This document shows, in pieces, positions 9,799 through 20,147 of a stretch of DNA of 35,132 bases. The stretch's first letter is position 1; every line of letters starts with the position of its first letter. Under the pieces are notes generated by a model that saw only the letters and a program-made list of their open reading frames with translations, ran no database searches and was not told the DNA's origin. Origin of the DNA: Bacillus sp. (in: firmicutes) (GTDB taxonomy: Bacteria > Bacillota > Bacilli > Bacillales > Cytobacillaceae); assembly GCA_011524525.1 (NCBI GenBank), contig WTKE01000027.1, forward strand, positions 1 to 35,132, read 5' to 3'. The position numbers and the translations under genes are program-made.

Positions 9799-10680
9799 TT
9801 AAAATTTTGCCTGTTCCTTCAATCTCTCTAATTCTTCTCTCGTAAATTGATATTTTTCGTTACAGAAATGGCATTGTGCTTCAGCTTGACCATCTGTGAC
9901 AATCATATCTTCTATTTCCTCTTTACCTAAAGAGATAATTCCATTAGAGAATTTCTCCTTTGAACATGTACATGAGAAAGTTACAGGTAAAGTTTCGAGG
10001 GTTTTTACGTTTTCTTCACCTAGTAGCTCATTTAATATTTGTTCAGGGGTGAGGCCCTTTTCAATCATCTTAGAGATAGGTTCAATGGTTTTTAAGCGAT
10101 TTTCTATTTCCGAAATGGTTTTATCTTCGGTTCCAGGCATCAACTGAATAATAAATCCACCTGCAGCGAGAATACTATTATCTGGATTTACTAAAACACC
10201 CACTCCCACAGATGAAGGCACTTGTTCTGAAGTGACAAAGTAATAAGTAAAGTCCTCACCCAGTTCTCCTGAGATTAGAGGTACTTGACCTGTAAAGTTC
10301 TCACGTAGACCAATATCTTTAACAACCGATAAAAACCCATCTGTACCCACCGCTCTTCGAACATCCAGCTTTCCATGTTCGTTTAAATCAAAATGAGTTT
10401 GAGGATTAGTTACATATCCGCGTACTTCCCCTTTTGCATTCGTATCAATTAAAATCGGACCAAGAGGCCCCCCACCATTTATCCTAATAGTGATTTTTTC
10501 CTCACCTTTTAACATAGCCCCCATCATAACACCGGCAGTCATAGCTCTTCCTAAGGCAGCTGATGCTGTTGGCCATGTATAATGACGTCTTTGTGCCTCT
10601 CCTACTGTTTCTGTGCTCTTAGCCGCGTAGGCACGAACTTGCCCATCATAAGCAAGTGCTTTTATTAAATAGTCACTCAT
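9799..10680 (-). CDS. hslO: Redox-regulated chaperone Hsp33
   Basis: Holdase chaperone switched on by oxidation of a zinc-bound cysteine cluster. The 293-residue protein has the N-terminal substrate-binding domain ([33 protein letters not shown]) and the C-terminal zinc centre CTC...CHFC, with all four cysteines present. I choose ATG 10680, preceded by AAGGGG; the open frame extends seven codons further but homologues begin at this position. It lies 35 bp after coaX and 18 bp before yacD. Confidence 0.96.
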   Translation of the reverse strand: MSDYLIKALAYDGQVRAYAAKSTETVGEAQRRHYTWPTASAALGRAMTAGVMMGAMLKGEEKITIRINGGGPLGPILIDTNAKGEVRGYVTNPQTHFDLNEHGKLDVRRAVGTDGFLSVVKDIGLRENFTGQVPLISGELGEDFTYYFVTSEQVPSSVGVGVLVNPDNSILAAGGFIIQLMPGTEDKTISEIENRLKTIEPISKMIEKGLTPEQILNELLGEENVKTLETLPVTFSCTCSKEKFSNGIISLGKEEIEDMIVTDGQAEAQCHFCNEKYQFTREELERLKEQAKF

Positions 10681-10715
10681 TTGGTTACCCCTTTCAGTCA
10701 TACAAAGCTGTTATC

Positions 10716-11492
10716 TTACTTTATCGTTTCCAAATTTCTTTTATAAATTATCTGAAGACCCTTTAATGTTAAAAAAGGATCAACAATGTCAATAATATTT
10801 GATTCTTGTGCAATCAGATTTGATAATCCCCCTGTAGCAATAACGGTAGGCTTTTCTTTACTTTGATCCTTCATGCGTTTAACAATTCCTTCTACCTGGC
10901 CTACATAGCCATAAAGAATACCCGCTTGCATGGCAGCAACCGTATTTTTTCCTACAACTCCATCCGGACGAGCAATTTCTATCCTCGGCAGTTTGGCGGC
11001 CCGTGTATATAGAGCTTCTGTTGAAATATTAATACCAGGAGCAATGGCTCCTCCCATGTATTGCTTATGTTCATCTATGTAACAATAGGTTGTTGCTGTA
11101 CCAAAATCAACAATGATCAACGGACTTCCATACTCATGGATAGCAGCTACTGCATTAACAATTCGGTCTGCTCCGACTTCTCTTGGGTTTTCATACTTTA
11201 TATTTAACCCGGTTTTGATTCCTGGCCCTACAACTAAAGGCTTTATATGGAAATATTTTTGGCACATACGTTCTAGAGAGAACATGATGGGCGGTACAAC
11301 AGAAGAGATAATGATTCCGTCTATATCGGTAAAAGAAAGATTTGCATGAGTAAACAGATTCTTAATGATCATCCCAAATTCATCTTCTGTTTTTGAACGG
11401 TTTGTTTCTATTCTCCAATGATGTTTTAACTCTTCTCGATCATATACACCTAACACAATATTGGTATTACCCACGTCAAATACAAATATCAA
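10716..11492 (-). CDS. coaX: Type III pantothenate kinase
   Basis: Phosphorylates pantothenate, the first step of coenzyme A synthesis. It is an ASKHA-fold enzyme, not inhibited by CoA in characterised members. Visible motifs are DVGNTN near the N-terminus, [29 protein letters not shown] and VIATGGLS. I prefer TTG 11492 as start: GTGGTGAG just before it looks like the ribosome-binding site, and the protein then begins [11 protein letters not shown] with 258 residues, as in other Bacillus CoaX. The longer frame from GTG 11504 would translate that site. Confidence 0.93.
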   Translation of the reverse strand: MIFVFDVGNTNIVLGVYDREELKHHWRIETNRSKTEDEFGMIIKNLFTHANLSFTDIDGIIISSVVPPIMFSLERMCQKYFHIKPLVVGPGIKTGLNIKYENPREVGADRIVNAVAAIHEYGSPLIIVDFGTATTYCYIDEHKQYMGGAIAPGINISTEALYTRAAKLPRIEIARPDGVVGKNTVAAMQAGILYGYVGQVEGIVKRMKDQSKEKPTVIATGGLSNLIAQESNIIDIVDPFLTLKGLQIIYKRNLETIK

Positions 11493-11545
11493 ACGTCTCA
11501 CCACTTTATTAAAATTTCTTAACCTTTAAGTTTCATTCTGCCAAC

Positions 11546-11554
11546 ATCATACCA
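11546..11554 (-). promoter_or_regulatory. Extended -10 promoter of the coaX operon
   Basis: The minus strand has TGGTATGAT, an extended -10 element, between the ftsH terminator and coaX. No clear -35 box is seen, which is tolerable for extended -10 promoters. Confidence 0.5.
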
Positions 11555-11576
11555 TAACTATCCAACGCAAGCATAG

Positions 11577-11608
11577 AAAAGAGGCACTCTATAGAAGAGT
11601 ACCTCTTT
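11577..11608 (-). terminator. Rho-independent terminator of ftsH
   Basis: On the minus strand AAAGAGGTACTC and GAGTGCCTCTTTT form a 12-bp stem with one G-U pair and a 7-nt loop, ending in a short T-run. It is about 10 bp after the ftsH stop. Confidence 0.85.
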
Positions 11609-11616
11609 ATGATTTA

Positions 11617-13581
11617 TTATTCTTTTTTACTTCTTAAATCAGGTAGCGTACTTTCATCTGAAGATGACTCATCTAATGACGACTCTTCTTCCTTCTTACC
11701 GCCGATGTTCACTTTCACATCATCTACCACTGATGTTGTACCTTTATCACTAGATGGTCGATCAGGAAGTGTTCCTTTTTCAACTAAGTGCTTAATTTGC
11801 TCAGCATCTAGAGTTTCTACTTCAAGAAGTGTATTTGCTATTAAATCAAGTTTATCTCGATTTTCAGTAAGAAGCTGTTTCGCTCTAGCATAACACTCTT
11901 TAATAATGGTTTGAATTTCAAGATCAATTTCGTAAGCAATCTTATCTGAATAGTTTTGTTCATTATGAAGATCTCTACCTAGGAACACTTGACCACCAGA
12001 AGATTGACCAAATTGTAATGGACCTAACTTATCACTCATTCCGAATTCTGTAACCATTCGGCGGGCAATTCCTGTTGCACGTTGGAAATCATTATGAGCG
12101 CCTGTACTTACCTCACCAAAGACGATTTCCTCAGCCACTCGACCTCCTAGTAAGCCAACAATTTTATCAAGAAGCTCAGGTTTTGTCATGAAGTAACGGT
12201 CTTCTTTCGGAAGCATTACGGCATAGCCACCAGCTTGCCCACGAGGGACAATCGTTACTTTATGAACCATTTCTGCTTCATCTAACACCACACCAATAAC
12301 CGTATGTCCTGCTTCATGGAAAGCAACAATATTACGTTCTTTTTTAGATATAACTCGACTCTTTTTCGCAGGTCCCGCAATGACACGATCAGTTGCTTCA
12401 TCGATATCAGTCATATCCACCTTTTTCTTATTTTGGCGAGCAGCAACTAATGCTGCTTCATTCAACAAGTTTTCAAGATCGGCACCAGAAAAGCCTGGAG
12501 TTCTAGCAGCAATCGCTTTTAAGTTTACTGATTCATCAAGCGGTTTGTTTCGTGCATGTACCTTTAATACTGCTTCACGGCCATTGACATCCGGACGGTC
12601 AACTGTAATCTGACGGTCAAAACGCCCTGGACGAAGTAAAGCAGGGTCTAGAATATCCGGACGGTTTGTTGCAGCAACAATAATGATTCCCTCGTTCGCT
12701 CCGAACCCATCCATCTCTACTAGCAATTGGTTTAGCGTTTGTTCACGCTCATCGTGTCCACCACCAAGACCAGCACCACGCTGACGTCCCACTGCATCAA
12801 TTTCATCTATAAAGATGATACAAGGAGCATTTTTCTTTGCATTTTCGAATAGGTCACGTACACGCGATGCTCCTACCCCAACAAACATTTCAACAAAGTC
12901 AGATCCACTGATTGAGAAGAAAGGTACCCCAGCCTCACCAGCTACCGCACGAGCTAATAATGTTTTACCTGTACCTGGAGGTCCTACCAAAAGTACCCCT
13001 TTTGGAATACGTGCACCTAACTCTGCAAATTTACGAGGATCCTTTAAAAACTCAACCACTTCAACGAGCTCTTGCTTTTCTTCATCAGCACCAGCTACAT
13101 CTTTAAAACGAACCTTCTTCTTGTCATCATTGTAAAGCTTTGCCTTGCTCTTTCCAAAATTCATGACACGGCTTCCACCGCCTTGTGCCTGATTTAAAAG
13201 GAAGAAGAACAAAATAAAGATAATGACAAACGGAATAATAGAAGTAAAGAAGGTTACCCAACCACTTGTTTCTTTCGCTGGAAGCACATCCACAGTAGGG
13301 TCTGCCTGCTCAATCTTTTGTAATAGACTTTCACTATTCCATACGTAAGTAATAAATGATTTTCCTTCTTCTGCACCTTCAAGTGTCCCACGAACTTCAT
13401 AAACTCCTCTTTCTGGCTGAACGGAGATAGACTCTACCTGTTTAGCTTCAAGATGGTCTACGAATTTACTATAAGATATATTTTCGGTTGGTTCATTATT
13501 ACCATTAAAAAAGCTAACCACACCAATAATCACTAGAAAAATTAATAAATAAAAGATGGTATTACGAAAAATCCGATTCAT
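11617..13581 (-). CDS. ftsH: ATP-dependent zinc metalloprotease FtsH
   Basis: Membrane-bound hexameric AAA+ protease that degrades membrane and regulatory proteins. The 654-residue chain has two transmembrane helices (about 7-25 and 109-130) around an extracytoplasmic domain, then the AAA module with Walker A GPPGTGKT (200-207), Walker B IIFIDE (255-260) and the second region of homology ending in RPGRFDR. The protease part has the zinc site HEAGH (422-426). The tail is rich in Ser, Asp and Glu. ATG 13581 has a strong GGAGGAGG. In B. subtilis FtsH is needed for sporulation through Spo0E turnover; that role is inferred here. Confidence 0.98.
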   Translation of the reverse strand: MNRIFRNTIFYLLIFLVIIGVVSFFNGNNEPTENISYSKFVDHLEAKQVESISVQPERGVYEVRGTLEGAEEGKSFITYVWNSESLLQKIEQADPTVDVLPAKETSGWVTFFTSIIPFVIIFILFFFLLNQAQGGGSRVMNFGKSKAKLYNDDKKKVRFKDVAGADEEKQELVEVVEFLKDPRKFAELGARIPKGVLLVGPPGTGKTLLARAVAGEAGVPFFSISGSDFVEMFVGVGASRVRDLFENAKKNAPCIIFIDEIDAVGRQRGAGLGGGHDEREQTLNQLLVEMDGFGANEGIIIVAATNRPDILDPALLRPGRFDRQITVDRPDVNGREAVLKVHARNKPLDESVNLKAIAARTPGFSGADLENLLNEAALVAARQNKKKVDMTDIDEATDRVIAGPAKKSRVISKKERNIVAFHEAGHTVIGVVLDEAEMVHKVTIVPRGQAGGYAVMLPKEDRYFMTKPELLDKIVGLLGGRVAEEIVFGEVSTGAHNDFQRATGIARRMVTEFGMSDKLGPLQFGQSSGGQVFLGRDLHNEQNYSDKIAYEIDLEIQTIIKECYARAKQLLTENRDKLDLIANTLLEVETLDAEQIKHLVEKGTLPDRPSSDKGTTSVVDDVKVNIGGKKEEESSLDESSSDESTLPDLRSKKE

Positions 13582-13661
13582 CCCTTACCTCCTCCCACGG
13601 GTAAACAAGCTATAGTAAATAGTAACATAGAAAATTGTTCCAGTATATGAATATGCCTTTG

Positions 13662-13675
13662 TAGTATGCATACTA
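13662..13675. repeat. 14-bp perfect palindrome between hpt and ftsH
   Basis: TAGTATGCATACTA reads the same on both strands, about 90 bp upstream of ftsH in a 116-bp intergenic gap. It could be an operator or a chance AT-rich palindrome. There is no T-run, so it is not a classic terminator of hpt. Confidence 0.35.
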
Positions 13676-13697
13676 TACTAATTCTTTTGTCATACGC

Positions 13698-14249
13698 TTA
13701 CTCGTTATTTGTTGTGTAAACTTCCGGCTTTAAAACCCCAATGTAAGGTAAATTACGGTATTTCTCTGCGTAATCGAGACCATAACCTACAACAAATTCA
13801 TCAGGAACAATGAATCCAACATAATCTGCCGCTATATCAGCCTTACGACCAGTTGGTTTATCCAATAATGTGACAATACTAATTGATTTTGCTTTACGGT
13901 AACGGAAAAGCTCAACCAGATAGCTAAGTGTTAACCCACTATCAATGATGTCTTCGATTATCAATATATCTCTACCCTCTACTGAAGTATCTAAATCCTT
14001 CAAAATTTTCACTTCACCAGAAGAGACCGTTGAATTTCCGTAACTTGACACATCCATAAAATCCATTTCAAGGTATGTATCCATTCGTTTTAAAAGATCT
14101 GCCATAAAAGGCATCGCACCCTTAAGTACGCCAATTGCTAACGGAAACTTATCACTATAATCTTGTGATAACTTTGCCCCTAACTCCTTGATTTTCTCCT
14201 GAATTTCTTCTTCAGAAAATAAAACTTTTTCAATGTCATTTTTCATCAT
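13698..14249 (-). CDS. hpt: Hypoxanthine phosphoribosyltransferase
   Basis: Salvages hypoxanthine and guanine to IMP and GMP using PRPP. The 183-residue protein carries the PRPP-binding loop [14 protein letters not shown] (residues about 95-108), the [11 protein letters not shown] flexible loop and LPYIGVLKP at the C-terminus. The start is ATG 14249, with an AGGGGG somewhat far upstream (12 bases). It lies 24 bp after tilS and upstream of ftsH, as in B. subtilis, where HprT and TilS are reported to act together on ftsH expression; that function is not shown by this sequence. The name hprT is also used. Confidence 0.97.
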   Translation of the reverse strand: MMKNDIEKVLFSEEEIQEKIKELGAKLSQDYSDKFPLAIGVLKGAMPFMADLLKRMDTYLEMDFMDVSSYGNSTVSSGEVKILKDLDTSVEGRDILIIEDIIDSGLTLSYLVELFRYRKAKSISIVTLLDKPTGRKADIAADYVGFIVPDEFVVGYGLDYAEKYRNLPYIGVLKPEVYTTNNE

Positions 14250-14273
14250 GATTTGCTTGTGCCCCCTAGAAGA

Positions 14274-15668
14274 TCATTGCTTGTTATATTGTAAAAGTAT
14301 GTATTTCTTTTCATCAGCTTGAACCAAAGAAGATATATGTGATTTCTTTATTCCGGGAATCCAAATGATATGATCATTTGAATCTGTAACAATTGGCCAC
14401 CTATTCCTCTCAATAATCGGTAGCTTCAGATCAATAAAGATATCTTTAATCTTTTTTGTTCCTTTCATCCCTTTCACTCTCATTCGATCTCCCTCTCTCC
14501 TTGTTCTGACCTTCAGCGGAAGATGAATGTTGGTTAAAGGAAGTAAAAGTTGATTAATGTTAGTATATTCTATTTCTTTATCAACATATTCCCATGTAAT
14601 GAAATCCCCTGTTGGTAAAACTGTTTTTCCAACCGTTAAATCCATCTCAAAAGTTACATCCTTTAGTAGGGTATGCTGAAATTGAAATTGCAACTCTCCA
14701 TACGAACGATTTACCTTTAATTTTTCAGGTAAATCAATCACACCAGAGGGCTGAGGGTTGTTGATAAGAGAAAAGATCTGTTCAATATGAACAGCAGAAA
14801 GGGAAGCTGGTTGATGCTTATAAAGATAGTTTAATATTAGTTTAATCACTCTTCTTTGTAAAGGCATTGGCATTGAGCATAGTGTTTGAATGTCAATAAC
14901 AATTTTTTCGTCACTTTGAAATTTCTTGACCTTTGTTAATTGCTGGTTTGCCATATCCTCTAAAAAGCGCTCTGTTTCTTCCATTTCCTCACTAAACCTT
15001 TGAAAATGCTCATGTACCCTAGGGTTTTCAGCTTTCAAAAAAGGAAGGATGGTATGGCGAAATCGATTTCTACTATATTTATCACTGTCATTACTAGGAT
15101 CTCTTCTTGGATCTAGCATATGTCTTTGGCAGTATTCTTCTATTTCTTGTTTAGAGACGCAAAGAAAAGGTCTTAGAAGTGTCCCTCTGTCAAACGCTCT
15201 TGAAAAAGGGATACCGATTCTAGCTTTTCCTGAACTTCCTCTTGTTAACCTCATAATCACGGTTTCCATTTGGTCGTCTCCGTGATGTCCGAGCATCAGA
15301 TAGCGAAGGTTTTCCCTTCCCATCGTTTCTTGAAAAAAAGAGTATCTGCATTCTCTAGCAGCTACCTGGGAGCTTAACCCCGTTTCTTCCATGTACAATG
15401 GTACATTTATAGAACGAACAGTGATAGGAATGTTCCTTTCTTCACAAAAGGACTGAACAAACCTTGCCTCACGCTCGGATTCACCTCCTCTAAACATATG
15501 ATCCACATGTGCAACAAAAAGTCTAAGTTGGTAGCGCTCCTGACGTCTCCATAGGAAATGTAGAAGGGCGAGTGAATCCGGACCTCCCGAAACACCAACT
15601 AAAATGCTAGCTCCCATTAAGTTTATTTGTTTTCGAGTTAGAAAAGCTTCTACTTTTTGTTCAAGCAT
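14274..15668 (-). CDS. tilS: tRNA(Ile)-lysidine synthetase
   Basis: Converts cytidine 34 of the AUA-reading tRNA-Ile to lysidine with ATP and lysine, so it is essential for decoding. The 464-residue protein has the PP-loop SGGPDS at residues 27-32, followed by HVDHMFRGGESEREARFV, the LGHHGDDQMET segment and RIGIPFSR. The C-terminal substrate-binding domains follow, including RTRREGDRMR and KKIKDIFIDLKLPI. ATG 15668 is preceded by AAGGAAGA. It lies 88 bp after yabT and just before hpt. Confidence 0.96.
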   Translation of the reverse strand: MLEQKVEAFLTRKQINLMGASILVGVSGGPDSLALLHFLWRRQERYQLRLFVAHVDHMFRGGESEREARFVQSFCEERNIPITVRSINVPLYMEETGLSSQVAARECRYSFFQETMGRENLRYLMLGHHGDDQMETVIMRLTRGSSGKARIGIPFSRAFDRGTLLRPFLCVSKQEIEEYCQRHMLDPRRDPSNDSDKYSRNRFRHTILPFLKAENPRVHEHFQRFSEEMEETERFLEDMANQQLTKVKKFQSDEKIVIDIQTLCSMPMPLQRRVIKLILNYLYKHQPASLSAVHIEQIFSLINNPQPSGVIDLPEKLKVNRSYGELQFQFQHTLLKDVTFEMDLTVGKTVLPTGDFITWEYVDKEIEYTNINQLLLPLTNIHLPLKVRTRREGDRMRVKGMKGTKKIKDIFIDLKLPIIERNRWPIVTDSNDHIIWIPGIKKSHISSLVQADEKKYILLQYNKQ

Positions 15669-15756
15669 GAGATTCTTCCTTACTTCATTGTCTTATCTTT
15701 AGCTTACCATGTTCTATACATTCCTTCAAAAACTAAGGGGGTGATTTATGAATTTT

Positions 15757-16776
15757 TTATAACTGTCCATATATATAAAGGAAATAAAGAAAGGACAGTG
15801 TCGTTACAATAAGCGTTGATTCTAGCGCATGCCTTTTCTTTTTCTTTTTTACAATGATTTGACGACTTTGGCCCGTTTGATTTTGCACTTGACTTCTTTG
15901 CTGCTGCATAGCGGGTTTGGATCGTTGCTTTTGTGGTTGTACATTTGATGCTTTGGGTGGATTGGGCTGAGCAGGAGCATAATTGCCTTCAATTATTGCT
16001 TTTCTCATGTCCAAAGCTGATTGGTATTTCCCTTTTAATGCATGAATGATTACTTGCTCATATTTGAGTAATTCAGACTTTTGTCTAATCATCATCTGAA
16101 GCTGATTAAGACCACCAGAGGTTTTCTGGAACCGCTTGGGGTAAGCTGTATTGATCATAATCATTGCAACTGCAAACAAGTCGTAAGCAGGATCTGCTTT
16201 TCTTGATCCAAGTCCCCAATAGCCCCTATCATAAAACTCCGTGAATTCCTTGATTGCTCTACCTTGAATCGTTGTACCGCCAACATCAATACAACGTATC
16301 TTCGATGGTGGTCCTGTAACGATTAGATTTTCTGGCTTTAAGTCACCAAAAGTCCACCCATTGAAATGCAATAAATGGAGGTCGGAGAGTAACTGTAACA
16401 CGAGAACTTCAATCCATACCGATCCCTTTTGTTGGATAAACGTTAAAAAATCTGGACCTTTAATATATTCCATTGTATAAAAGGATACCTTTCCTGACGG
16501 CCTTATCCAATCATCCACATCAACCAAAGAAGGCCCTAGGGTTGACCCTTGGACCTTCGCAAAGGATTTGAGGACATTGACCTCAGAAGTAATTGACATT
16601 CCATTATGACTCAACTTTAAAGCTACATACTGATTTAAGTACTGAGCAAGATACACAATTCCGTTTGCTCCGTATCCAAGCTCCTTAACAATTACATATC
16701 TATTCTTATGCCATTTCCCTTCAACAATTGTTCCTGCTGTTATATTAGACAGATTCTTCAAAGTATTGTTCATCAT
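15757..16776 (-). CDS. yabT: Hanks-type Ser/Thr kinase, forespore type (YabT)
   Basis: A membrane-anchored eukaryotic-like kinase. The N-terminal kinase domain (about 25-240) shows the loop GYGANGIVYLA, the ATP lysine in VALKLS (about residue 54), a catalytic loop FGDLKPENLIV in place of the usual HRD, and DVGG in place of DFG. B. subtilis YabT shares these variants, so they do not indicate loss of activity. A Pro/Gln-rich linker and a KKKKK patch precede a C-terminal transmembrane helix (STLIVTTLSFLYFLYIY). In B. subtilis YabT is expressed in the forespore, is activated by DNA and phosphorylates RecA. The start is ATG 16776 or the adjacent GTG or ATG; it lies inside the end of yabS. Confidence 0.93.
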   Translation of the reverse strand: MMNNTLKNLSNITAGTIVEGKWHKNRYVIVKELGYGANGIVYLAQYLNQYVALKLSHNGMSITSEVNVLKSFAKVQGSTLGPSLVDVDDWIRPSGKVSFYTMEYIKGPDFLTFIQQKGSVWIEVLVLQLLSDLHLLHFNGWTFGDLKPENLIVTGPPSKIRCIDVGGTTIQGRAIKEFTEFYDRGYWGLGSRKADPAYDLFAVAMIMINTAYPKRFQKTSGGLNQLQMMIRQKSELLKYEQVIIHALKGKYQSALDMRKAIIEGNYAPAQPNPPKASNVQPQKQRSKPAMQQQRSQVQNQTGQSRQIIVKKKKKRHALESTLIVTTLSFLYFLYIYGQL

Positions 16777-17482
16777 CACGAGAAATTAGGCTCCTTAACG
16801 AACGTTTTTTCTTAAAGGATGACAGTGCTTCACGAAGTGCGGGACCAGTAGGTGTAATTCCACCTGTTGTAAGTTTTGAGAAAATACTAGTTAATGACTC
16901 TAACCTAGGGGTCCAATCCAGCAATTTTTCGACATCATTCTTTTTCCCGGGAAATACAAAAACGGAAAAATGGTTGTCACCTGACCTAGCATTAAGGCTT
17001 AACGATAGGTCTAATAAGGCCTCTTTAACAGTTGGAAGCTTATGTTTCATACTTGCACTTGTGTCGACAAGAATCAACACTTCTAACTCTACCTTTTCTC
17101 CAAGCTCATCGACAACCTCCATTACTTCGCCACGTTTTTCAGGAGGTAAGTCCTCTACTGTCTGTGAACCACCTAAGATTTGCTGTAATTCCTTGTTTAC
17201 CACTCCTTGAAGTGTTTGCGTCATTGCCTTCCTTGTAACCATTTGTACAGTTTGAGAAAGCTGCTGTGAATAGACCACTTGGCTTACTCCCCCACCAGAC
17301 ATTGCGATATTCTCAATTTCTCTTAATCCTTGATCATCAATAACATCCTGTTCCATCACTCCTATCACATTCACTGTGATCCCTTGTTCTTTTGCTAGTG
17401 CTGAAACAGCAATGGGGTCCTCTCCTTGGTTTGAGCATCCATCAGTTATCAAAAGAATTTGTTTTAATGTGCCAGTTTTCAT
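16745..17482 (-). CDS. yabS: von Willebrand factor A domain protein YabS
   Basis: A 245-residue protein with a VWA fold. One vWA-like strand is ILLITDGCSNQGEDP near the N-terminus, and a MIDAS-type motif LVDTSASM lies in the second half, with TGGITPTGPALRE completing the metal site. Its biochemical role is unknown; in B. subtilis the gene is expressed during sporulation. I set the start at ATG 17482, six bases after GGAGGGG; an open frame reaching 17545 has no site and does not fit homologues. It overlaps yabT by 32 bases, so the kinase is probably translated together with it and may be a partner. Confidence 0.9.
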   Translation of the reverse strand: MKTGTLKQILLITDGCSNQGEDPIAVSALAKEQGITVNVIGVMEQDVIDDQGLREIENIAMSGGGVSQVVYSQQLSQTVQMVTRKAMTQTLQGVVNKELQQILGGSQTVEDLPPEKRGEVMEVVDELGEKVELEVLILVDTSASMKHKLPTVKEALLDLSLSLNARSGDNHFSVFVFPGKKNDVEKLLDWTPRLESLTSIFSKLTTGGITPTGPALREALSSFKKKRSLRSLISRDDEQYFEESV

Positions 17483-17572
17483 TCGATTCCCCTCCACGTC
17501 TAAATGTTGGTAACATTTTCGACTAGTTGGAGGGGAAATATACATATATTTTCTCTTTACTGTATAAAATAA

Positions 17573-20047
17573 CTAGTTTGCTTTTTGTCGATATTTATTT
17601 ACCGGTATTGAAGACCACTTCGGTGTATTATGTTTAATCTTTGAAACAACAACGGTCATATCATCCTCGATATAACCTGAACGAGAACGAATCACCTCTT
17701 CCATAATTAAATCAGCCACCTCTTGTGGATCATCTGTTACTAACTCTCCGATTTTCCGTTTCATCCAAAGATCGTAGTTCTCTACATGTTTAGGCCCTTC
17801 AAATACTCCATCACTCATCATGATCAGGAGATCACCAGCCTTTAACTGTTCACTTACCACATCCACATCAAACTCCTGAATAATCCCCATCGGAAGATTA
17901 CTTGCTTGGATTTTAATAACCGCATTTCCCCTCTTAATAAAGCTTGGTGTTGAACCAATTTTCAAGAATCGTACAGCGGCATTTTGAAGATCAATCATTG
18001 CTAAATCTAAGGTCGAGAAAATTTCATCCGTAGTGCGCAAAGATAAGACGGAATTGACTGACTTAATGGCCACCTTCTCCTCGATCCCTGATTGTAGAAT
18101 TTTCTGTAGAAGTTGAAGAGTTTCCTGGCTTTCAATATGGGCTCTTTCTCCATTCCCCATTCCATCGCTAATGGCAACAGCATGCTTACCGCCACCAAGC
18201 TCCATCGTTGAATAACTATCACCTGATACAAAGCCCCCATCCTTTGCCGCATGAGCAACCCCTGTATCAATGGTAAAAGCCTTCGCCGACCGGAACGTTA
18301 CATGACAATAACCATTTGGATAGGAAGCACACTCTTCTGCATTTACAACGATGTTTTCACCTAATATATCAGAGAGCATTGGTGCGATAATCTTTTCACA
18401 TTCTCCATGTCCATTACAATATGGAATGGTTATATCGATATCAACATTTCCTTGTTCAAGGCTGTATATCTCAACATGTTCAATATGAACACCATACTCC
18501 CGTAACGCTTCAAGTATAAGTTCTTCTTGCTTATAATGATTATCTCTTTCCCTTTGAATCTCCTTAGCAAAGTTCCCCATAACGGTCGAAACACCCAGGA
18601 GTTGGTCAGCTACTAGTCTTCTACTTTCCTGCACTTGTTTCTTTAACTTTTGATTCGCTTGATAGAAAGTTAGCTCCTGTTGAATGGCATCTACTACCTT
18701 TTTGGACTTTGTGCAATGTTTCTCCCAGTCTCTTGAAAGCTTCAATGGCACAACACCAGAGTTATGATCCATTTCATTCATAATATCCTTCATATATTCA
18801 TAAGTTGTATTAAAGTTTCTGGACCAGCAATTTTCCTTTTTAAAGCAAGTTTGACAGGTCTTTTCTGTTACGTTTCCAAGGAAAAAGTCAAGTTCTCTAT
18901 CTTTGTCTATTTCTCCACTTTCATCTAATGATGAAAAACTGTCTGACAGAGCTTGAAAGACAGAAGAGAATTGTTCAACTCTTTGCGCGGTTACATCCCT
19001 CATTTTTCTCATATACTGCTGTTGTTCCGCAGAATACTCAGGTGTTCCAGGGATATGTTTGGCTAGTTTAGATGTGAGTGCTTGAGGTGTTAGGAAAAAT
19101 AGTAGAATCGCAGCAGATGTTTCTAAGACGGTCTTGTAAAGAGAGCCACCACCCTCACCGTACATGCCAATTAATAAAGTTGCTATTAATAGCCCCACGG
19201 CTACCCCTATTTTTTTCCCTTCTTTTAGAAGTCCTCCTAATAGCCCAGAAAAGGCTAGTAAACTCATATGATAGAAACTAGTAATGTTCGCCAGACTGAA
19301 TATTAATCCCGTCACAACTCCGACAGTAGAACCTACCGTTGCCCCAGCAACAAAGGAGAATACTAATACTAGATACCTTGACATAATATGTTCAATCGAT
19401 AAATCATACAATGACCAACCAATGGTTCCTGTCATAATTGATGCCAGCATAATAATTAGACAAACGATTTCTTCGGTTTTTAAAGTTTGTCTTCTTTTGC
19501 TTATTGAAAGAAGAGGGATACTCTGAAGGAAAATTAGGGTTAATATGAAGCCAAGGCTAGCCTCTACCCCTGCCATCATCCCGTCATAAAGTGATACATT
19601 ACCTGTTGTTATATAGCTTTTTCCAATCTCACCAATACCCAAAGTGAAGAATACATAAAAGGGGATTGCACGAACTTCTGTTTTCAACCATCTTTTCGTT
19701 AATCGAAAAGCAAATAAAAAGAGAAAAGCTGTGCAAAAAGCAAATGCGGAATTTACAATTGAAAGGGTTGCTGCACCAGCTACTAGTCCGATTAAAGCAA
19801 GAGGAGCTTTATCCTTTTTCACGAAATAGACAGCCGCAAAAAAAGGAAGGGCAAAAGGTGTTAGTTTAGCCAATATAAGGGCTCGTCCAAGCAAAAATCC
19901 GATAAGGAGGAGAAGGATTCCTTTCTTTACGAAAAATGTCTCTAACTTTGCTTGTAGCTTGTCCAACATATTTCCAAACTCGATCTTATGTTTATTAAAA
20001 TTGACATCACCGACAGGATCAATAATATTCCTTTCTACCTTTTCCAT
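17573..20047 (-). CDS. spoIIE: Stage II sporulation protein E, PP2C-type phosphatase
   Basis: Dephosphorylates SpoIIAA-P, which frees sigma-F in the forespore, and also takes part in polar septum formation. The 824-residue protein has about ten transmembrane helices in residues 40-330, a central regulatory region with a cysteine cluster (CQTCFKKENC) and a C-terminal PP2C domain (about 590-810) with metal-binding aspartates in GGFVSGDSYS, AISDGMGNGERA and MMSDGVFEG. ATG 20047 follows GGGGTG. It is preceded by a Spo0A-type promoter and stands as a separate unit between yabR and yabS. Confidence 0.98.
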   Translation of the reverse strand: MEKVERNIIDPVGDVNFNKHKIEFGNMLDKLQAKLETFFVKKGILLLLIGFLLGRALILAKLTPFALPFFAAVYFVKKDKAPLALIGLVAGAATLSIVNSAFAFCTAFLFLFAFRLTKRWLKTEVRAIPFYVFFTLGIGEIGKSYITTGNVSLYDGMMAGVEASLGFILTLIFLQSIPLLSISKRRQTLKTEEIVCLIIMLASIMTGTIGWSLYDLSIEHIMSRYLVLVFSFVAGATVGSTVGVVTGLIFSLANITSFYHMSLLAFSGLLGGLLKEGKKIGVAVGLLIATLLIGMYGEGGGSLYKTVLETSAAILLFFLTPQALTSKLAKHIPGTPEYSAEQQQYMRKMRDVTAQRVEQFSSVFQALSDSFSSLDESGEIDKDRELDFFLGNVTEKTCQTCFKKENCWSRNFNTTYEYMKDIMNEMDHNSGVVPLKLSRDWEKHCTKSKKVVDAIQQELTFYQANQKLKKQVQESRRLVADQLLGVSTVMGNFAKEIQRERDNHYKQEELILEALREYGVHIEHVEIYSLEQGNVDIDITIPYCNGHGECEKIIAPMLSDILGENIVVNAEECASYPNGYCHVTFRSAKAFTIDTGVAHAAKDGGFVSGDSYSTMELGGGKHAVAISDGMGNGERAHIESQETLQLLQKILQSGIEEKVAIKSVNSVLSLRTTDEIFSTLDLAMIDLQNAAVRFLKIGSTPSFIKRGNAVIKIQASNLPMGIIQEFDVDVVSEQLKAGDLLIMMSDGVFEGPKHVENYDLWMKRKIGELVTDDPQEVADLIMEEVIRSRSGYIEDDMTVVVSKIKHNTPKWSSIPVNKYRQKAN

Positions 20048-20081
20048 AATTTTTACACCCCATTTTTATTTCGTTGCAAGC

Positions 20082-20147
20082 ATTATAAAAAACATAAGTT
20101 CAAAATTTTGTCATAATTACTCAACATATTCCAATTTTCCTTCGACG
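20082..20147 (-). promoter_or_regulatory. Spo0A-type spoIIE promoter with 21-bp spacer and 0A boxes
   Basis: The minus strand has ATGACA (20114-20109), exactly 21 bp, then TATAAT (20087-20082). The B. subtilis spoIIE and spoIIG promoters have the same overlong spacing and need Spo0A-P. Matches to the 0A box TGNCGAA are CGTCGAA (20147-20141, one mismatch) and TGACAAA overlapping the -35 (20113-20107, one mismatch). A weaker TGTCGCG lies at 20188-20182. Confidence 0.82.

Noticed and set aside
12815-13135. Longest plus-strand open frame (106 codons) inside ftsH
   Set aside because: It is antisense to conserved AAA+ motifs of ftsH and is Ser/Thr/Pro-rich, as expected for a shadow frame. All other plus-strand frames are similar shadows.
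15735-15756. Plus-strand GGGGGTGATTTATG upstream of tilS, looking like a ribosome-binding site with start codon
   Set aside because: The frame ends after a few codons, so it encodes nothing.
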